A DNA stretch of 64,000 bases from SIG598 sp045580875. GTDB taxonomy: Bacteria > Bacillota > Clostridia > Oscillospirales > Acutalibacteraceae. The notes beneath the pieces are model-generated. The model had not been told where the DNA came from. It did no database searches and saw only the letters and a list, made by a program, of their open reading frames with translations. Below are positions 7,820 to 15,940 of this stretch, one piece after another. A program made the position numbers and the translations under genes. The stretch is from contig JAZNOP010000060.1 in NCBI GenBank assembly GCA_045580875.1, positions 1-64,000 of the forward strand. The letters are read 5' to 3'. The stretch's first letter is position 1, and every line of letters begins with the position of its first letter.

Positions 7820-8244
7820 TTTTGTTCCTCCTGTGAATCACACTGAAATTTTGTCGGTCATATATTCTTCCATATTCTGTTGTCCGCAAGTTTGTCCCCA
7901 TACTGAAATTATGTACACTCCATACATTACCCCAGTCAGCATTTCCTTGGTCTTTGCTATCACCCCAACCTTAGTTATTTGTACTTCCGGAAAAACCGCA
8001 GCGGCGGCTGCCGCTACTTCCGGTTTCCTGAATTTTGACATCATGTTATCACATTTATTCTGCTATTTCAACACATTTTGACTACTATTACGCGTGTATT
8101 GCAAACTTTGTCTACTCCTACAAATACAGTACTGTAAATTGGAAACATTTTCTTCATCGCAAAGTGTGTGTTTTTGCAAAAAAGCTGAAAGGGACTCTGC
8201 CCAAGTCACACAGAGCCCCTTATTGTTATTTATGTAAACAGGAT
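7820..8244 (-). promoter_or_regulatory. Promoter and structured leader of the 439-aa gene
   Basis: On the minus strand TTGAAA (8071-8066) and TAACAT (8048-8043) are 17 bases apart. The implied transcript begins near 8036. The 5' leader contains a two-part hairpin at about 7984-8023 (CCGGAA/TTCCGG enclosing AGCGGC/GCCGCT). A 68-codon frame (7838-8044) fills the leader, but its ATG overlaps the -10 and lacks a ribosome site, so I treat it as untranslated. Bases 8072-8189 show nothing else. Confidence 0.45.
8190..8220 (-). terminator. Terminator of the Lon-type ATPase gene
   Basis: The stem GGGACTCTG / CAGAGCCCC has one mismatch. Reading leftward it is followed by TTTCAGCTTTTTT. It lies 25 bases after the stop of the gene ending at 8245. 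Confidence 0.7.
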
Positions 8245-9501
8245 TCAGCAACCGAATCCGATTGACTTGCGTTTTTCTCCCGGCATTATTGTTTCTATAT
8301 CCTCAGGTCTTATTATGTAGCTGCTGCGGCCGCTGCGCAGAATGTTGAAGATGGCATTATCAACCAGCTTTTCCACTATCTTTTCATAATCGCGCATACT
8401 TCCATTATCGAGCAGCTCGACCACCGCCTGTGCCATACCGGGCGCAAAGGTTATTTTCTCATTCATGCCGTATTCACCGAGACAGCCCGGCATGGTCTTG
8501 CTTCCGAGTATCTCAGCAGCCTGTTCTTCTGTATAGGATTCGAATCTGATTATATCCATACGGTCAAGCAGCGGCTCGCTCATGTCGGATATACTGTTCG
8601 CAGTGCAGATAAACACGCAGTGGCTCATATCTATCGGCACATCAAGACTGCGGTCAACAAACACTCCGTTCCACACCGGATCGAACAGTGTAAGCAGCAC
8701 TGACTCCACCGAGCCCTCGTTTGAATTGGTTACAATCTTATCTATCTCATCAAGTACAAACACCACTGAGAGTGTACCCTCATCGATGACCGCCTTTGTA
8801 AGCTCACCGACACGTGAGTTACTGTAATGCTGCTCGGTGCCGACAAGCGCTATCGGGCTGTTGATGGAGGGCATATTGATAAAGCGGATAGGAAAGCCTG
8901 TTGCCTTCGCCATGCATTTTGCAAAGCACGACTTTCCGCAGCCCGGGTCACCCACGAGCAGTATCGGACGCTTCATTCTGCCGCTTATGCAGAAGCTTGC
9001 ATATTTACGCAGTATTTCTCCCTTTTCATTCTCTCTTCCGACGATCATACTGTCGAAGATACCGCATACCTCATTTATGTCATCGCCAGGCTTTATGTAT
9101 TTTCCGAAAGGGATTTTTCCGACCTGACTGCCCCACGAGCTGTTCTGTTTGCTCTTCCACTCTCTGTAAATATGCGGCGGCAGTGCCTCTTTCAGGCGGC
9201 GGTCACGGTCTCTTTTTTCTTCGAGCATCCGTCTTGCAGGAGAATTATCCTCCTCCATCATTCGCTCAAGCCAGCTTGCAGCATCTTCTTCCTCGGGTTC
9301 TTCATCAGGCATTTCAGAAAATATATCTTCTTCCTGTCTCTTTTCATCCTCAGCCTTCTCTGTCTCCTGCTTTTTGCCCTCTGCGGGTTTCTTTTTCGAC
9401 TTTCTTGCAGGTTTTGATTTCTCCGGAGCTTTGGTGCCGGATGCCTCTCCGCTGATTTCTTCAGGATCGATAATGATAATCTCATCCAATCTTTCAACCA
9501 T
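8245..9501 (-). CDS. Lon-type AAA+ ATPase without the protease domain
   Basis: A 418-residue protein. Residues 1-110 are charged and low in complexity (Lys/Glu blocks). An AAA+ module of Lon type follows: Walker A GDPGCGKS, Walker B VVFVLDEIDK, sensor-1 CTAN, and the Lon-like phrases FDPVWNGVFVDRSLDVP and LLDRMDIIRFESYTEEQ. The usual Lon N-terminal substrate domain and the C-terminal Ser-Lys protease domain are absent, so it should remodel rather than degrade proteins unless it has a separate partner. ATG at 9501 is preferred over GTG 9504; both follow GAGGAGG. The neighbouring 439-aa protein is a candidate partner or substrate. Confidence 0.85.
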   Translation of the reverse strand: MVERLDEIIIIDPEEISGEASGTKAPEKSKPARKSKKKPAEGKKQETEKAEDEKRQEEDIFSEMPDEEPEEEDAASWLERMMEEDNSPARRMLEEKRDRDRRLKEALPPHIYREWKSKQNSSWGSQVGKIPFGKYIKPGDDINEVCGIFDSMIVGRENEKGEILRKYASFCISGRMKRPILLVGDPGCGKSCFAKCMAKATGFPIRFINMPSINSPIALVGTEQHYSNSRVGELTKAVIDEGTLSVVFVLDEIDKIVTNSNEGSVESVLLTLFDPVWNGVFVDRSLDVPIDMSHCVFICTANSISDMSEPLLDRMDIIRFESYTEEQAAEILGSKTMPGCLGEYGMNEKITFAPGMAQAVVELLDNGSMRDYEKIVEKLVDNAIFNILRSGRSSYIIRPEDIETIMPGEKRKSIGFGC

Positions 9502-9751
9502 CACTGAAATACCTCCTCATTCAACTTCTGACGATTTCTCAATCTTCCTCCCATATTCTACAGTTTAGTTTTATGTCAATCAATACCCTTTTATCACTTT
9601 ACTGTCAACCCTCTGTGTGTTTTGGCACATCGAACGATTTTCGTGATGAATAAGCCAAAAGCAACGTTTTTAATTGTTACTGTAGCATAATCAGTGCAGC
9701 TGTGCTATAATGAATAATATAATAATATGTAATATTAAAGGAGTACGGAGA

Positions 9752-10315
9752 ATGGGAATCAACACGCTGAGCCTTGCTCATAAATTCATGCGCGAGCACA
9801 TCAGCAGCGGTGACCTTTGCATCGATGCAACCATGGGCAGAGGACGCGACACCGCGTTGTTATGCGAACTGGTCGGAGAGCGCGGGCGAGTAATTGCTTT
9901 TGACATTCAGCAGGCGGCACTCGATTCAACATCAGCTCTGCTGGCAGAAAAGGGACTATCCGACCGTGCAAGGCTGATTCTTGATTCACACGCGAATATG
10001 GCTGAGTACGCTCAGCCGGGCAGTGTTGCTCTCATAGATTTCAACCTCGGCTGGCTGCCGGGAGGAGACCACACCATTTTCACTCACGCGCCCTCGAGCA
10101 TTGCCGCAATCGAACAGGGGCTTGAGCTTTTGCGCGACGGCGGAGTGATGAGCATATGTGTATATTACGGCGGAGCAAGCGGCTACGAGGAGCGAGACAT
10201 ACTTCTTCCCTACCTTGAGACACTTGATGACAGAAAATATACTGTAATAATCTCACGCTTTGCAAACCGCCCCGGTGACGTGCCGATAAACGTATTCATT
10301 CACAAAGAAGGATAA
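9752..10315 (+). CDS. mnmM: MnmM (YtqB-type) tRNA wobble-uridine methyltransferase
   Basis: A 187-residue class I SAM methyltransferase. The SAM loop is IDATMGRGRDTALLCELVG, with the acidic VIAFDIQ strand after it. The phrase FNLGWLPGGDH and the C-terminal NRPGDVPINVFIHKE are diagnostic of YtqB/MnmM, which converts nm5s2U to mnm5s2U at tRNA position 34 in organisms without MnmC. The ATG at 9752 follows AAAGGAG; an upstream in-frame ATG at 9710 falls in a TATAAT-like AT-rich promoter region and was rejected. The PHP gene follows after 14 bases and is probably co-transcribed. Confidence 0.85.
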   Translation: MGINTLSLAHKFMREHISSGDLCIDATMGRGRDTALLCELVGERGRVIAFDIQQAALDSTSALLAEKGLSDRARLILDSHANMAEYAQPGSVALIDFNLGWLPGGDHTIFTHAPSSIAAIEQGLELLRDGGVMSICVYYGGASGYEERDILLPYLETLDDRKYTVIISRFANRPGDVPINVFIHKEG

Positions 10316-10329
10316 AGGAGGAACGACGC

Positions 10330-11181
10330 ATGATCTGCGACCTGCATAACCATTCTGTATTTTCTGACGGCACTCAGACCCCTGCTGAGCTTGTAGCAGC
10401 TGCAAAGGCGGCAGGCTTATCGGCTCTCGCACTGACCGACCACAACTCAGTAGCCGGTCTGCCTGATTTTATCAAGGCGGCTGAGGGAAATATCGAAATA
10501 GCTCCAGGGCTCGAATTTTCCACCGATTACAAAAACTTCGAGCTTCACATTCTCGGACTTTTCGTAAGAGAAGAGAACTACGCTCAGATAAACGATATGC
10601 TCCGTGAAGCAATACGTCTTTCCGACCAGAGCAAGCGCGATCTTGTAAACAGACTGCGCGATGCCGGATATGACATTGATTACGACGAGATACGGCGCAA
10701 AGCCGGCGGCATAAGCATTAACCGCGCTCACATCGGCGCCGAGCTGACCGAGAAGGGCTATACCGAATCGATCAGAGATGCCTTCAACCGTCTGCTTGAC
10801 AAAAGCCTTGGTTTCTATGTCGAACCAAAGAGACTTGATGCATTTGAGGTTATCAGGACAATTAAACAGATGGGCGCTGTTTCGGTGCTTGCCCACCCGT
10901 TTCTCAGTATGCCGGAGCAGGAAATTCGCGACTTTCTTGAGCAGGCTGTTCCCTGCGGACTTGATGCCATGGAGGTTTACTATTCGCAGTACGACGAGGA
11001 AACCACACGTCTTGCCTGCGAGATTGCTGACAGCTTCGGCATTGAACGCAGCGGCGGCAGTGACTCTCACGGAAAAAACAAGCAAGGAATAAGCATAGGC
11101 TGCGGCTACGGAAACCTCGCTGTCCCCTATGAATGCTACTCAAGACTCAGGGCAATTCACAAGCAGCGCTGCTCACAGTAA
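10330..11181 (+). CDS. PHP-domain phosphoesterase (YciV/TrpH-like)
   Basis: A 283-residue PHP metal-dependent phosphoesterase. The motifs are in order: DLHNHSVFSDG (HxH metal site), ALTDHNS, APGLEFS, HILGLF, LAHPFLS and GGSDSHG near the C-terminus. Relatives hydrolyse 3',5'-nucleoside bisphosphates such as pAp or act as 5'-3' exoribonucleases on short RNA. It is cytoplasmic, with a ribosome site AAAGGAGGAA just before the ATG. It lies 14 bases after mnmM, so the two probably form an RNA-metabolism operon. The exact substrate is not determinable. Confidence 0.88.
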   Translation: MICDLHNHSVFSDGTQTPAELVAAAKAAGLSALALTDHNSVAGLPDFIKAAEGNIEIAPGLEFSTDYKNFELHILGLFVREENYAQINDMLREAIRLSDQSKRDLVNRLRDAGYDIDYDEIRRKAGGISINRAHIGAELTEKGYTESIRDAFNRLLDKSLGFYVEPKRLDAFEVIRTIKQMGAVSVLAHPFLSMPEQEIRDFLEQAVPCGLDAMEVYYSQYDEETTRLACEIADSFGIERSGGSDSHGKNKQGISIGCGYGNLAVPYECYSRLRAIHKQRCSQ

Positions 11182-11267
11182 AATCCTCTGCACAGCCTGC
11201 GGCATGGCTTAAGTGTAACTTATAGTTTCTCTTTGCCGTACTTTGGTTAATAATCAAACACTAAAAA

Positions 11268-11307
11268 AGCTTCCCTGCCGGGCTCAGACAAGCTCAGCAG
11301 GGAAGCT
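11268..11307 (-). terminator. Terminator of the hexuronate operon
   Basis: A perfect 11-bp stem AGCTTCCCTGC / GCAGGGAAGCT. Reading leftward it is followed by TTTTTTAG. It ends the GH2-uxuA-uxuB transcript and may also stop read-through from the PHP gene. Confidence 0.85.
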
Positions 11308-11337
11308 ATTATTTTGCTTTTATTCTGTTATACAGGA

Positions 11338-12189
11338 TTATACGCCGGAATATGCAGAGAAGCCGCCGTCAACCGGAATGACTATGCCGGTGATGAAGCT
11401 TGCTGCCTCGTTATTGACAAGGAAGAGCAGGCTTCCGTCAAGCTCCTCGCTTTCACCGAAGCGACCCATCGGAGTAGCTGCAAGGATCTTGCCGGTACGT
11501 GCGGTGGGTGTGCCGTCGGGATTCCACAGAAGAGCAGCATTCTGCTTGGTGGAGAAAAATCCAGGAGCAATAGCGTTGACACGGATTCCAACCTTGCTGA
11601 AGTGAACTGCCAGCCACTGTGTGAAGTTGGAGATTGCTGCCTTTGCGCCGGAGTATGCCGGAATCTTGGTCAGCGGAGTGTAGGCGTTCATGCTGCTGAT
11701 GTTGACAATGCTGCAGCCCTCACGACCTACCATCTGACGGGCAAATGCCTGTGTCGGGATAAGGGTACCGAGGAAGTTGAGGTTGAACACAAAGCCGACG
11801 CCGGAAGCATCAAGATCAAAGAAACTCTTGGTGTCTGCGTCGATATCGCCAAGCTCAAAATATTCCTTGTCGGTGGTTGCCTTGGGATTATTGCCGCCTG
11901 CGCCGTTGATAAGAACATCGCAGGGACCGAAATCTGCCAGCACCTTATCGGCTACGTCATAGCAGATGTCCTTATCAAGAACATTGCAGCCGTATGCCTT
12001 TGCAATTCCGCCCTCTGCAACGATTTCCTCTGCAACTGCAGCAGCTGCAGCTTCGTTGAGGTCGAGCAGTGCAACCTTTGCGCCTGCACGGGCAAGAGTC
12101 TTGGAGAATGCGCCGCAGAGGATTCCGCCGGCGCCGGTAACAACCGCGACCTTACCGGTCAGGTCGGTATTGAGCACATTTTTCTGCAT
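11338..12189 (-). CDS. uxuB: SDR-type fructuronate reductase (mannonate oxidoreductase)
   Basis: A 283-residue short-chain dehydrogenase. The NAD site is VTGAGGILCG, the active site has NISSMNAYTP with Y-SGAK (YxxxK), and the C-terminus has GIVIPVDGGFSAYSGV. It follows mannonate dehydratase in the same operon, and B. subtilis also uses an SDR protein for the UxuB step (D-fructuronate to D-mannonate with NADH), so this role is the best inference. ATG 12189 is preferred over TTG 12198 because AAAGGG is then about 10 bases away. It is the last gene before the terminator at 11268. Confidence 0.82.
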   Translation of the reverse strand: MQKNVLNTDLTGKVAVVTGAGGILCGAFSKTLARAGAKVALLDLNEAAAAAVAEEIVAEGGIAKAYGCNVLDKDICYDVADKVLADFGPCDVLINGAGGNNPKATTDKEYFELGDIDADTKSFFDLDASGVGFVFNLNFLGTLIPTQAFARQMVGREGCSIVNISSMNAYTPLTKIPAYSGAKAAISNFTQWLAVHFSKVGIRVNAIAPGFFSTKQNAALLWNPDGTPTARTGKILAATPMGRFGESEELDGSLLFLVNNEAASFITGIVIPVDGGFSAYSGV

Positions 12190-12212
12190 AGGTATCAAGC
12201 CCTTTCAGTAGA

Positions 12213-13259
12213 TTATTTTGCTGCCTTCTCACAAGCCTCAAAGAGACCGTTGAGATAGGTTGCGCCGAGAGCGCGGTCATAGAGACCGTAACCGGGCTTG
12301 CCGGTCTCGCCCCAGATCATTCTGCCGTGGTCCGGACGGACATAGCCGTCAAAACCGGTCTCAACAAGAGCCTTGGTGATCTCATACATATCAAGGCTGC
12401 CGCAGGTAGAAAGGTGACCCTGCTCCTCGAAGCTGCCGTCGGGCAGAACGAGAACCTGGCGCATATGCATGAATGCAATGCGTCCCATGGAGCTGTACTT
12501 GCGAACCATGGCAACTATATCATTGGAAGCAGCGCAGCCGAGAGAGCCGGTGCAGAGGCACAGGCAGTTGGCAGGGCTGTCAACAAGAGCGAGGAAACGG
12601 TCGAGGTTTGCCTCGCAGGTGATGATGCGGGGCAGTCCGAAGATGGGATAAGGAGGATCATCGGGATGAATTGCCATCTTGACGCCGCACTCCTCAGCAA
12701 CAGGAATAACTGCCTTGAGGAAGCGTTCAAGATTTGCCCAGAGTCCCTCTTCGCCAAGCTCGCCGTAAGCAGCGATAAGCTCGCGTACCTCCTCCTGCGA
12801 ATAGCTGGAATCCCAGCCGGGCAGGTGGATATCGTCCTTGAGAGGATCAAGACCCTTCATCTGATCCCAGTACATGACAAGGCTGGTTGCTCCGTCGGGA
12901 GCTTCCTTGTCAAGCTGAGTTCTTGTCCAGTCGAAGACCGGCATGAAATTGTAGGTAACACACTTTACGCCGTATTTTGCGCAGCGGCGGATATTCTCGC
13001 AGTAGGTTGCGATGAGCTCGTCGACATTGTCTCTGCCAAGCTTGATGTTCTCGTGAACAGGAATGGATTCAACAACGTCAAACAGCATACCGTTTTCCTC
13101 GACCTGCTGCTTCATCTTTGCCAGACTCTCCTCCGGCCAAACCTCGCCGGGCTTTACATCGTAGACAGCGCTGACGATGGAACGCATATTGGGAATCTGA
13201 CGAATGTATTCAAGCGATATGGGATCAGTTTCACCATACCAGCGGAATGACATTTTCAT
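12213..13259 (-). CDS. uxuA: D-mannonate dehydratase
   Basis: A 348-residue enzyme of normal UxuA length. It converts D-mannonate to 2-keto-3-deoxygluconate in hexuronate breakdown, using a divalent metal. Recognisable stretches are MSFRWYGETDPISLEYIRQI at the start, the metal-site region MAIHPDDPPYPIFGLPRI, then CLCTGSLG and FDGYVRPDHGRMIWGE. The ribosome site AAGGAGAA precedes ATGAAAATG. The gene lies 15 bases after the GH2 gene and 23 bases before uxuB, clearly in one operon. KDG kinase, aldolase and uronate isomerase must be elsewhere. Confidence 0.95.
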   Translation of the reverse strand: MKMSFRWYGETDPISLEYIRQIPNMRSIVSAVYDVKPGEVWPEESLAKMKQQVEENGMLFDVVESIPVHENIKLGRDNVDELIATYCENIRRCAKYGVKCVTYNFMPVFDWTRTQLDKEAPDGATSLVMYWDQMKGLDPLKDDIHLPGWDSSYSQEEVRELIAAYGELGEEGLWANLERFLKAVIPVAEECGVKMAIHPDDPPYPIFGLPRIITCEANLDRFLALVDSPANCLCLCTGSLGCAASNDIVAMVRKYSSMGRIAFMHMRQVLVLPDGSFEEQGHLSTCGSLDMYEITKALVETGFDGYVRPDHGRMIWGETGKPGYGLYDRALGATYLNGLFEACEKAAK

Positions 13260-13274
13260 ATATCGAAATTCTCC

Positions 13275-15569
13275 TTATTTCTTAGCTTTCTTCTCTTTCG
13301 GCTTGCGGATCTTATTGAGCTTCTTATTCATAGCGAGCAGTTCTTCCTTGGTGAAGGTAACGCCGGTCATGCCCATCATGCTGGTCATACGAAGCAGAGT
13401 AAAGCCGCCGAGCATCTGCATCATGCCGTCGCCTGCAGACTTGAAATCAACATTGAAGCCGCCGCTCTCTTTGCCTTCCTTCTTATTCTTCTTGTTGTTC
13501 TTCTTCATCTTCTTCATAACCGATGCCATGGTCTTGATGAAGAACATCTTTCCTTTCGGCGAAGCCATGATGTCGCTGAGCTTGTCATTGAGAGAGAAGC
13601 GTCCCTCGGGAGCGGTGATATCGAACCAGTTAAGGATAGCACCCTTCTCCTTAAGGCGATAATCCTCGTTGAAGGTATCAACCTTGCGGATTGTGCTCTC
13701 GTCCTTGCACTCGCCTGCAACAGCGGTGAGAGTGGACTCGCCAACGTTGGGAACGTCGAAATAGAAGAAGTGGACATCGCTGGTCTGCTTGCCGAGACTC
13801 TCGCCGTTGACGAACAGCTCAACCTCAGGCTGGTTGGAGTAAACGGTAACCTTGGTTACGTCCTCGACGCGGTCGACATAGCGCTTGCCGCAGATGTGTA
13901 CGAAGGGATCGTCAGAGAGCCATGCCTTGTATGCATAGAATGCATCCTTCTTGTACTTACGGTCGAAGGTCATGAGACCCTTGTGGTTCTGACCGTTCTC
14001 GCCGCCCTCTGCACGTGCATCAGCGCCGAAATCGAACATATTCCAGACATGGGTAGCCCAGATGTATTCACGGGTGTAGAGCTGCTTGATGAGCTCCTCG
14101 TGGTAGTATGCCTGATATTCCTCGGTATAGTCACCCTGAGTGGGGTTGGAGGTATGCCAGTTGAGAGCCTCGCAGCCGTACTCGGAGCAGCCGATGGGAA
14201 TAGTCGGATGGGTCGCATGGAACTTATCGAACCACGGACCGTTCATGGTGGTATCACCGCCGTACCAGCCGAAATAGTGGTTGTAGGAAACGGTATCGGG
14301 AATCTTGACATACTCTGCGTTCATGTCGCACATGGATACGCAAGCCATGGTGGTGAGACGGGTCTTGTCCATCTCGTGAACAAGGTCATTGAGGATTCTG
14401 TGGTTCTCGATGAGGTCGGGATCATCTGCGCCGGCCATGGTGATCTCGTTGGAGAGACCCCATACAAAAATGGAAGCATGGTTGTAGTTCTGGGAAACAA
14501 GCTCCTTCATCTGGGAGATGGTGTTCTCGCGTCCGGTTGCCATGTGGTTGGAGATGTAGGGAATCTCTGCCCAGATTACAAGACCCTTCTCGTCGCACAG
14601 ATCATAGAAATACTGATCGTGCTGATAGTGAGCAAGGCGGATTGTGGTGCAGCCGAGCTCATAGATGAGCTCGATGTCCTCACGGTGATGCTCGGGAAGC
14701 AGAGCGTTGCCGATTCCCCATCTGTCCTGATGGCGGGAAACACCGCGCAGCGGATAGGACTCGTCATTGAGGAAGAATCCCTTGTCCGGATCGATCTTGA
14801 ATGTACGGCAGCCGAAGCGAGCCTCTACGTTGTCGATGACCTCGCCGTTCTCAACAAGCTCAGCCTTTGCAGTGTAGAGATACGGATCCTTGCGTCCGTG
14901 CCAGCGGCGGACGTTCTCAATGGTGAGAATTACCTTGGTATCAGCGGTATCAGCAGAAGCAATCTCATTGCCCTCTGCATCGCAGATAACATACTTGACA
15001 GTCTGACCTTCCTTGGCATTGGTAAGGAATACTTCCACCTCAACATCTGCCTTGGTGCCTTCGACAGCAGGAGTAACCTTGATGCCGGGTGCGCCGTAGT
15101 AATCGAGGTCAAAGTGGGACTCGGGAACGCCGATGATATTTACGTCACGGTAAAGACCGCCGTAGAAGGTGAAGTCTGCGACCTGCGGATATACAGTGTC
15201 GTTTGCAGCGTTGTCAACAGCGATGACGAGAAGGTTGCTGTCCTGCAGGGTGTCGGTCATATCAACACGCCAGGTAGAATAACCGCCATCGTGGTGAGCA
15301 AGCTTTGTGCCGTTGAGATAAACGTCAGCAGAGGAGTTTGCGCCGCGGATCTCAAGATAGCTGCGTCCCTCGGGAAGCTCTTCGCGGGTAATGGTCTTTG
15401 CATAGTAGCAGGTACCGCGGTGGTAATCGTTGCCGCCGTCCTGACCGTCGGTGCTGTTCCAGGAATGAGGCAGATCTACGCTCTCCCATCCCTCGGGAAG
15501 AGCTACCGGAACTGCTGCAGCTTCCTTGGAGAAAAGCCACTGGCTGTTGATGTTAAGAATCTTTCTCAT
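13275..15569 (-). CDS. GH2 glycosidase (beta-galactosidase/beta-glucuronidase type)
   Basis: A 764-residue intracellular glycoside hydrolase of family 2: sugar-binding domain, Ig-like domain and TIM barrel. The acid/base is E375 (GLSNEI) and the nucleophile E463 (CSEYGCEA). An N528-x-K530 pair (GQNHKGL) resembles the carboxylate-binding NxK motif of beta-glucuronidases, though some GH2 galactosidases also carry NDK here. Being in front of uxuA-uxuB and opposite a GPH importer, it most likely releases glucuronate from beta-glucuronides. After about residue 640 there is an unusual tail of some 120 residues, Met- and Lys-rich (KKMKKNNKKNKKEGKE, ending KEKKAKK), not part of standard GH2 domains. 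Ribosome site AAAAGGAGTAA. Confidence 0.9.
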   Translation of the reverse strand: MRKILNINSQWLFSKEAAAVPVALPEGWESVDLPHSWNSTDGQDGGNDYHRGTCYYAKTITREELPEGRSYLEIRGANSSADVYLNGTKLAHHDGGYSTWRVDMTDTLQDSNLLVIAVDNAANDTVYPQVADFTFYGGLYRDVNIIGVPESHFDLDYYGAPGIKVTPAVEGTKADVEVEVFLTNAKEGQTVKYVICDAEGNEIASADTADTKVILTIENVRRWHGRKDPYLYTAKAELVENGEVIDNVEARFGCRTFKIDPDKGFFLNDESYPLRGVSRHQDRWGIGNALLPEHHREDIELIYELGCTTIRLAHYQHDQYFYDLCDEKGLVIWAEIPYISNHMATGRENTISQMKELVSQNYNHASIFVWGLSNEITMAGADDPDLIENHRILNDLVHEMDKTRLTTMACVSMCDMNAEYVKIPDTVSYNHYFGWYGGDTTMNGPWFDKFHATHPTIPIGCSEYGCEALNWHTSNPTQGDYTEEYQAYYHEELIKQLYTREYIWATHVWNMFDFGADARAEGGENGQNHKGLMTFDRKYKKDAFYAYKAWLSDDPFVHICGKRYVDRVEDVTKVTVYSNQPEVELFVNGESLGKQTSDVHFFYFDVPNVGESTLTAVAGECKDESTIRKVDTFNEDYRLKEKGAILNWFDITAPEGRFSLNDKLSDIMASPKGKMFFIKTMASVMKKMKKNNKKNKKEGKESGGFNVDFKSAGDGMMQMLGGFTLLRMTSMMGMTGVTFTKEELLAMNKKLNKIRKPKEKKAKK

Positions 15570-15628
15570 AGTTGCTGATTACTCCTTTTCAAGTAATTTT
15601 AGTTGATTAATAACGTATTCCGCAGGAT

Positions 15629-15642
15629 CTAAAACGTTTTCA
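15629..15642. promoter_or_regulatory. LacI-family operator or cre-like site
   Basis: The minus strand reads TGAAAACGTTTTAG, with a central 10-bp palindrome AAAACGTTTT (15631-15640). It matches 12 of 14 positions of the catabolite-response/LacI-type consensus. It lies about 60 bases before the GH2 start, within the divergent region shared with the GPH importer, so a LacI-type regulator or CcpA could control both directions. Confidence 0.55.
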
Positions 15643-15940
15643 GCCGATATATAGACACTACGGTCACAAAGTAACACAATATATTATAGCTTATGAAGCC
15701 GGTTTAGTCAACATATTTAATAAATGCCTCAAATTACAAATATTATTAGCTAATTTATCCATTTAAACTATCAACTTTACGTTATTTAGCACAATCCATA
15801 TATTACCAGCGCCCCGTTTATTGCACATTATAAACAAACAAGATATAATAATACCGACCATACGCATAATAATAACGACTGAATTACTGCAGAATGCGGT
15901 TTGTGATTATTCTGTGAAAAAACAAGGAGGTTCTCTGTTT

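Noticed and set aside
7838..8044. 68-codon frame just upstream of the 439-aa gene
   Set aside because: It lacks a ribosome site, its ATG overlaps the proposed -10, and its Ala run is simply the GC hairpin of the leader translated.
13770..15578. 602-codon open frame on the + strand, antisense to the GH2 gene
   Set aside because: It mirrors a conserved enzyme gene, has no ribosome site, and its existence follows from codon bias. The same applies to 19238-20668 (opposite paaK), 53085-54413 (opposite the ABC gene), 11314-12258 (opposite uxuB) and 12327-13250 (opposite uxuA).
15821..15940. Longer N-terminus of the GPH symporter
   Set aside because: No ribosome site at 15821, whereas AAGGAGG sits 10 bases before TTG 15941, which gives the standard family N-terminus.
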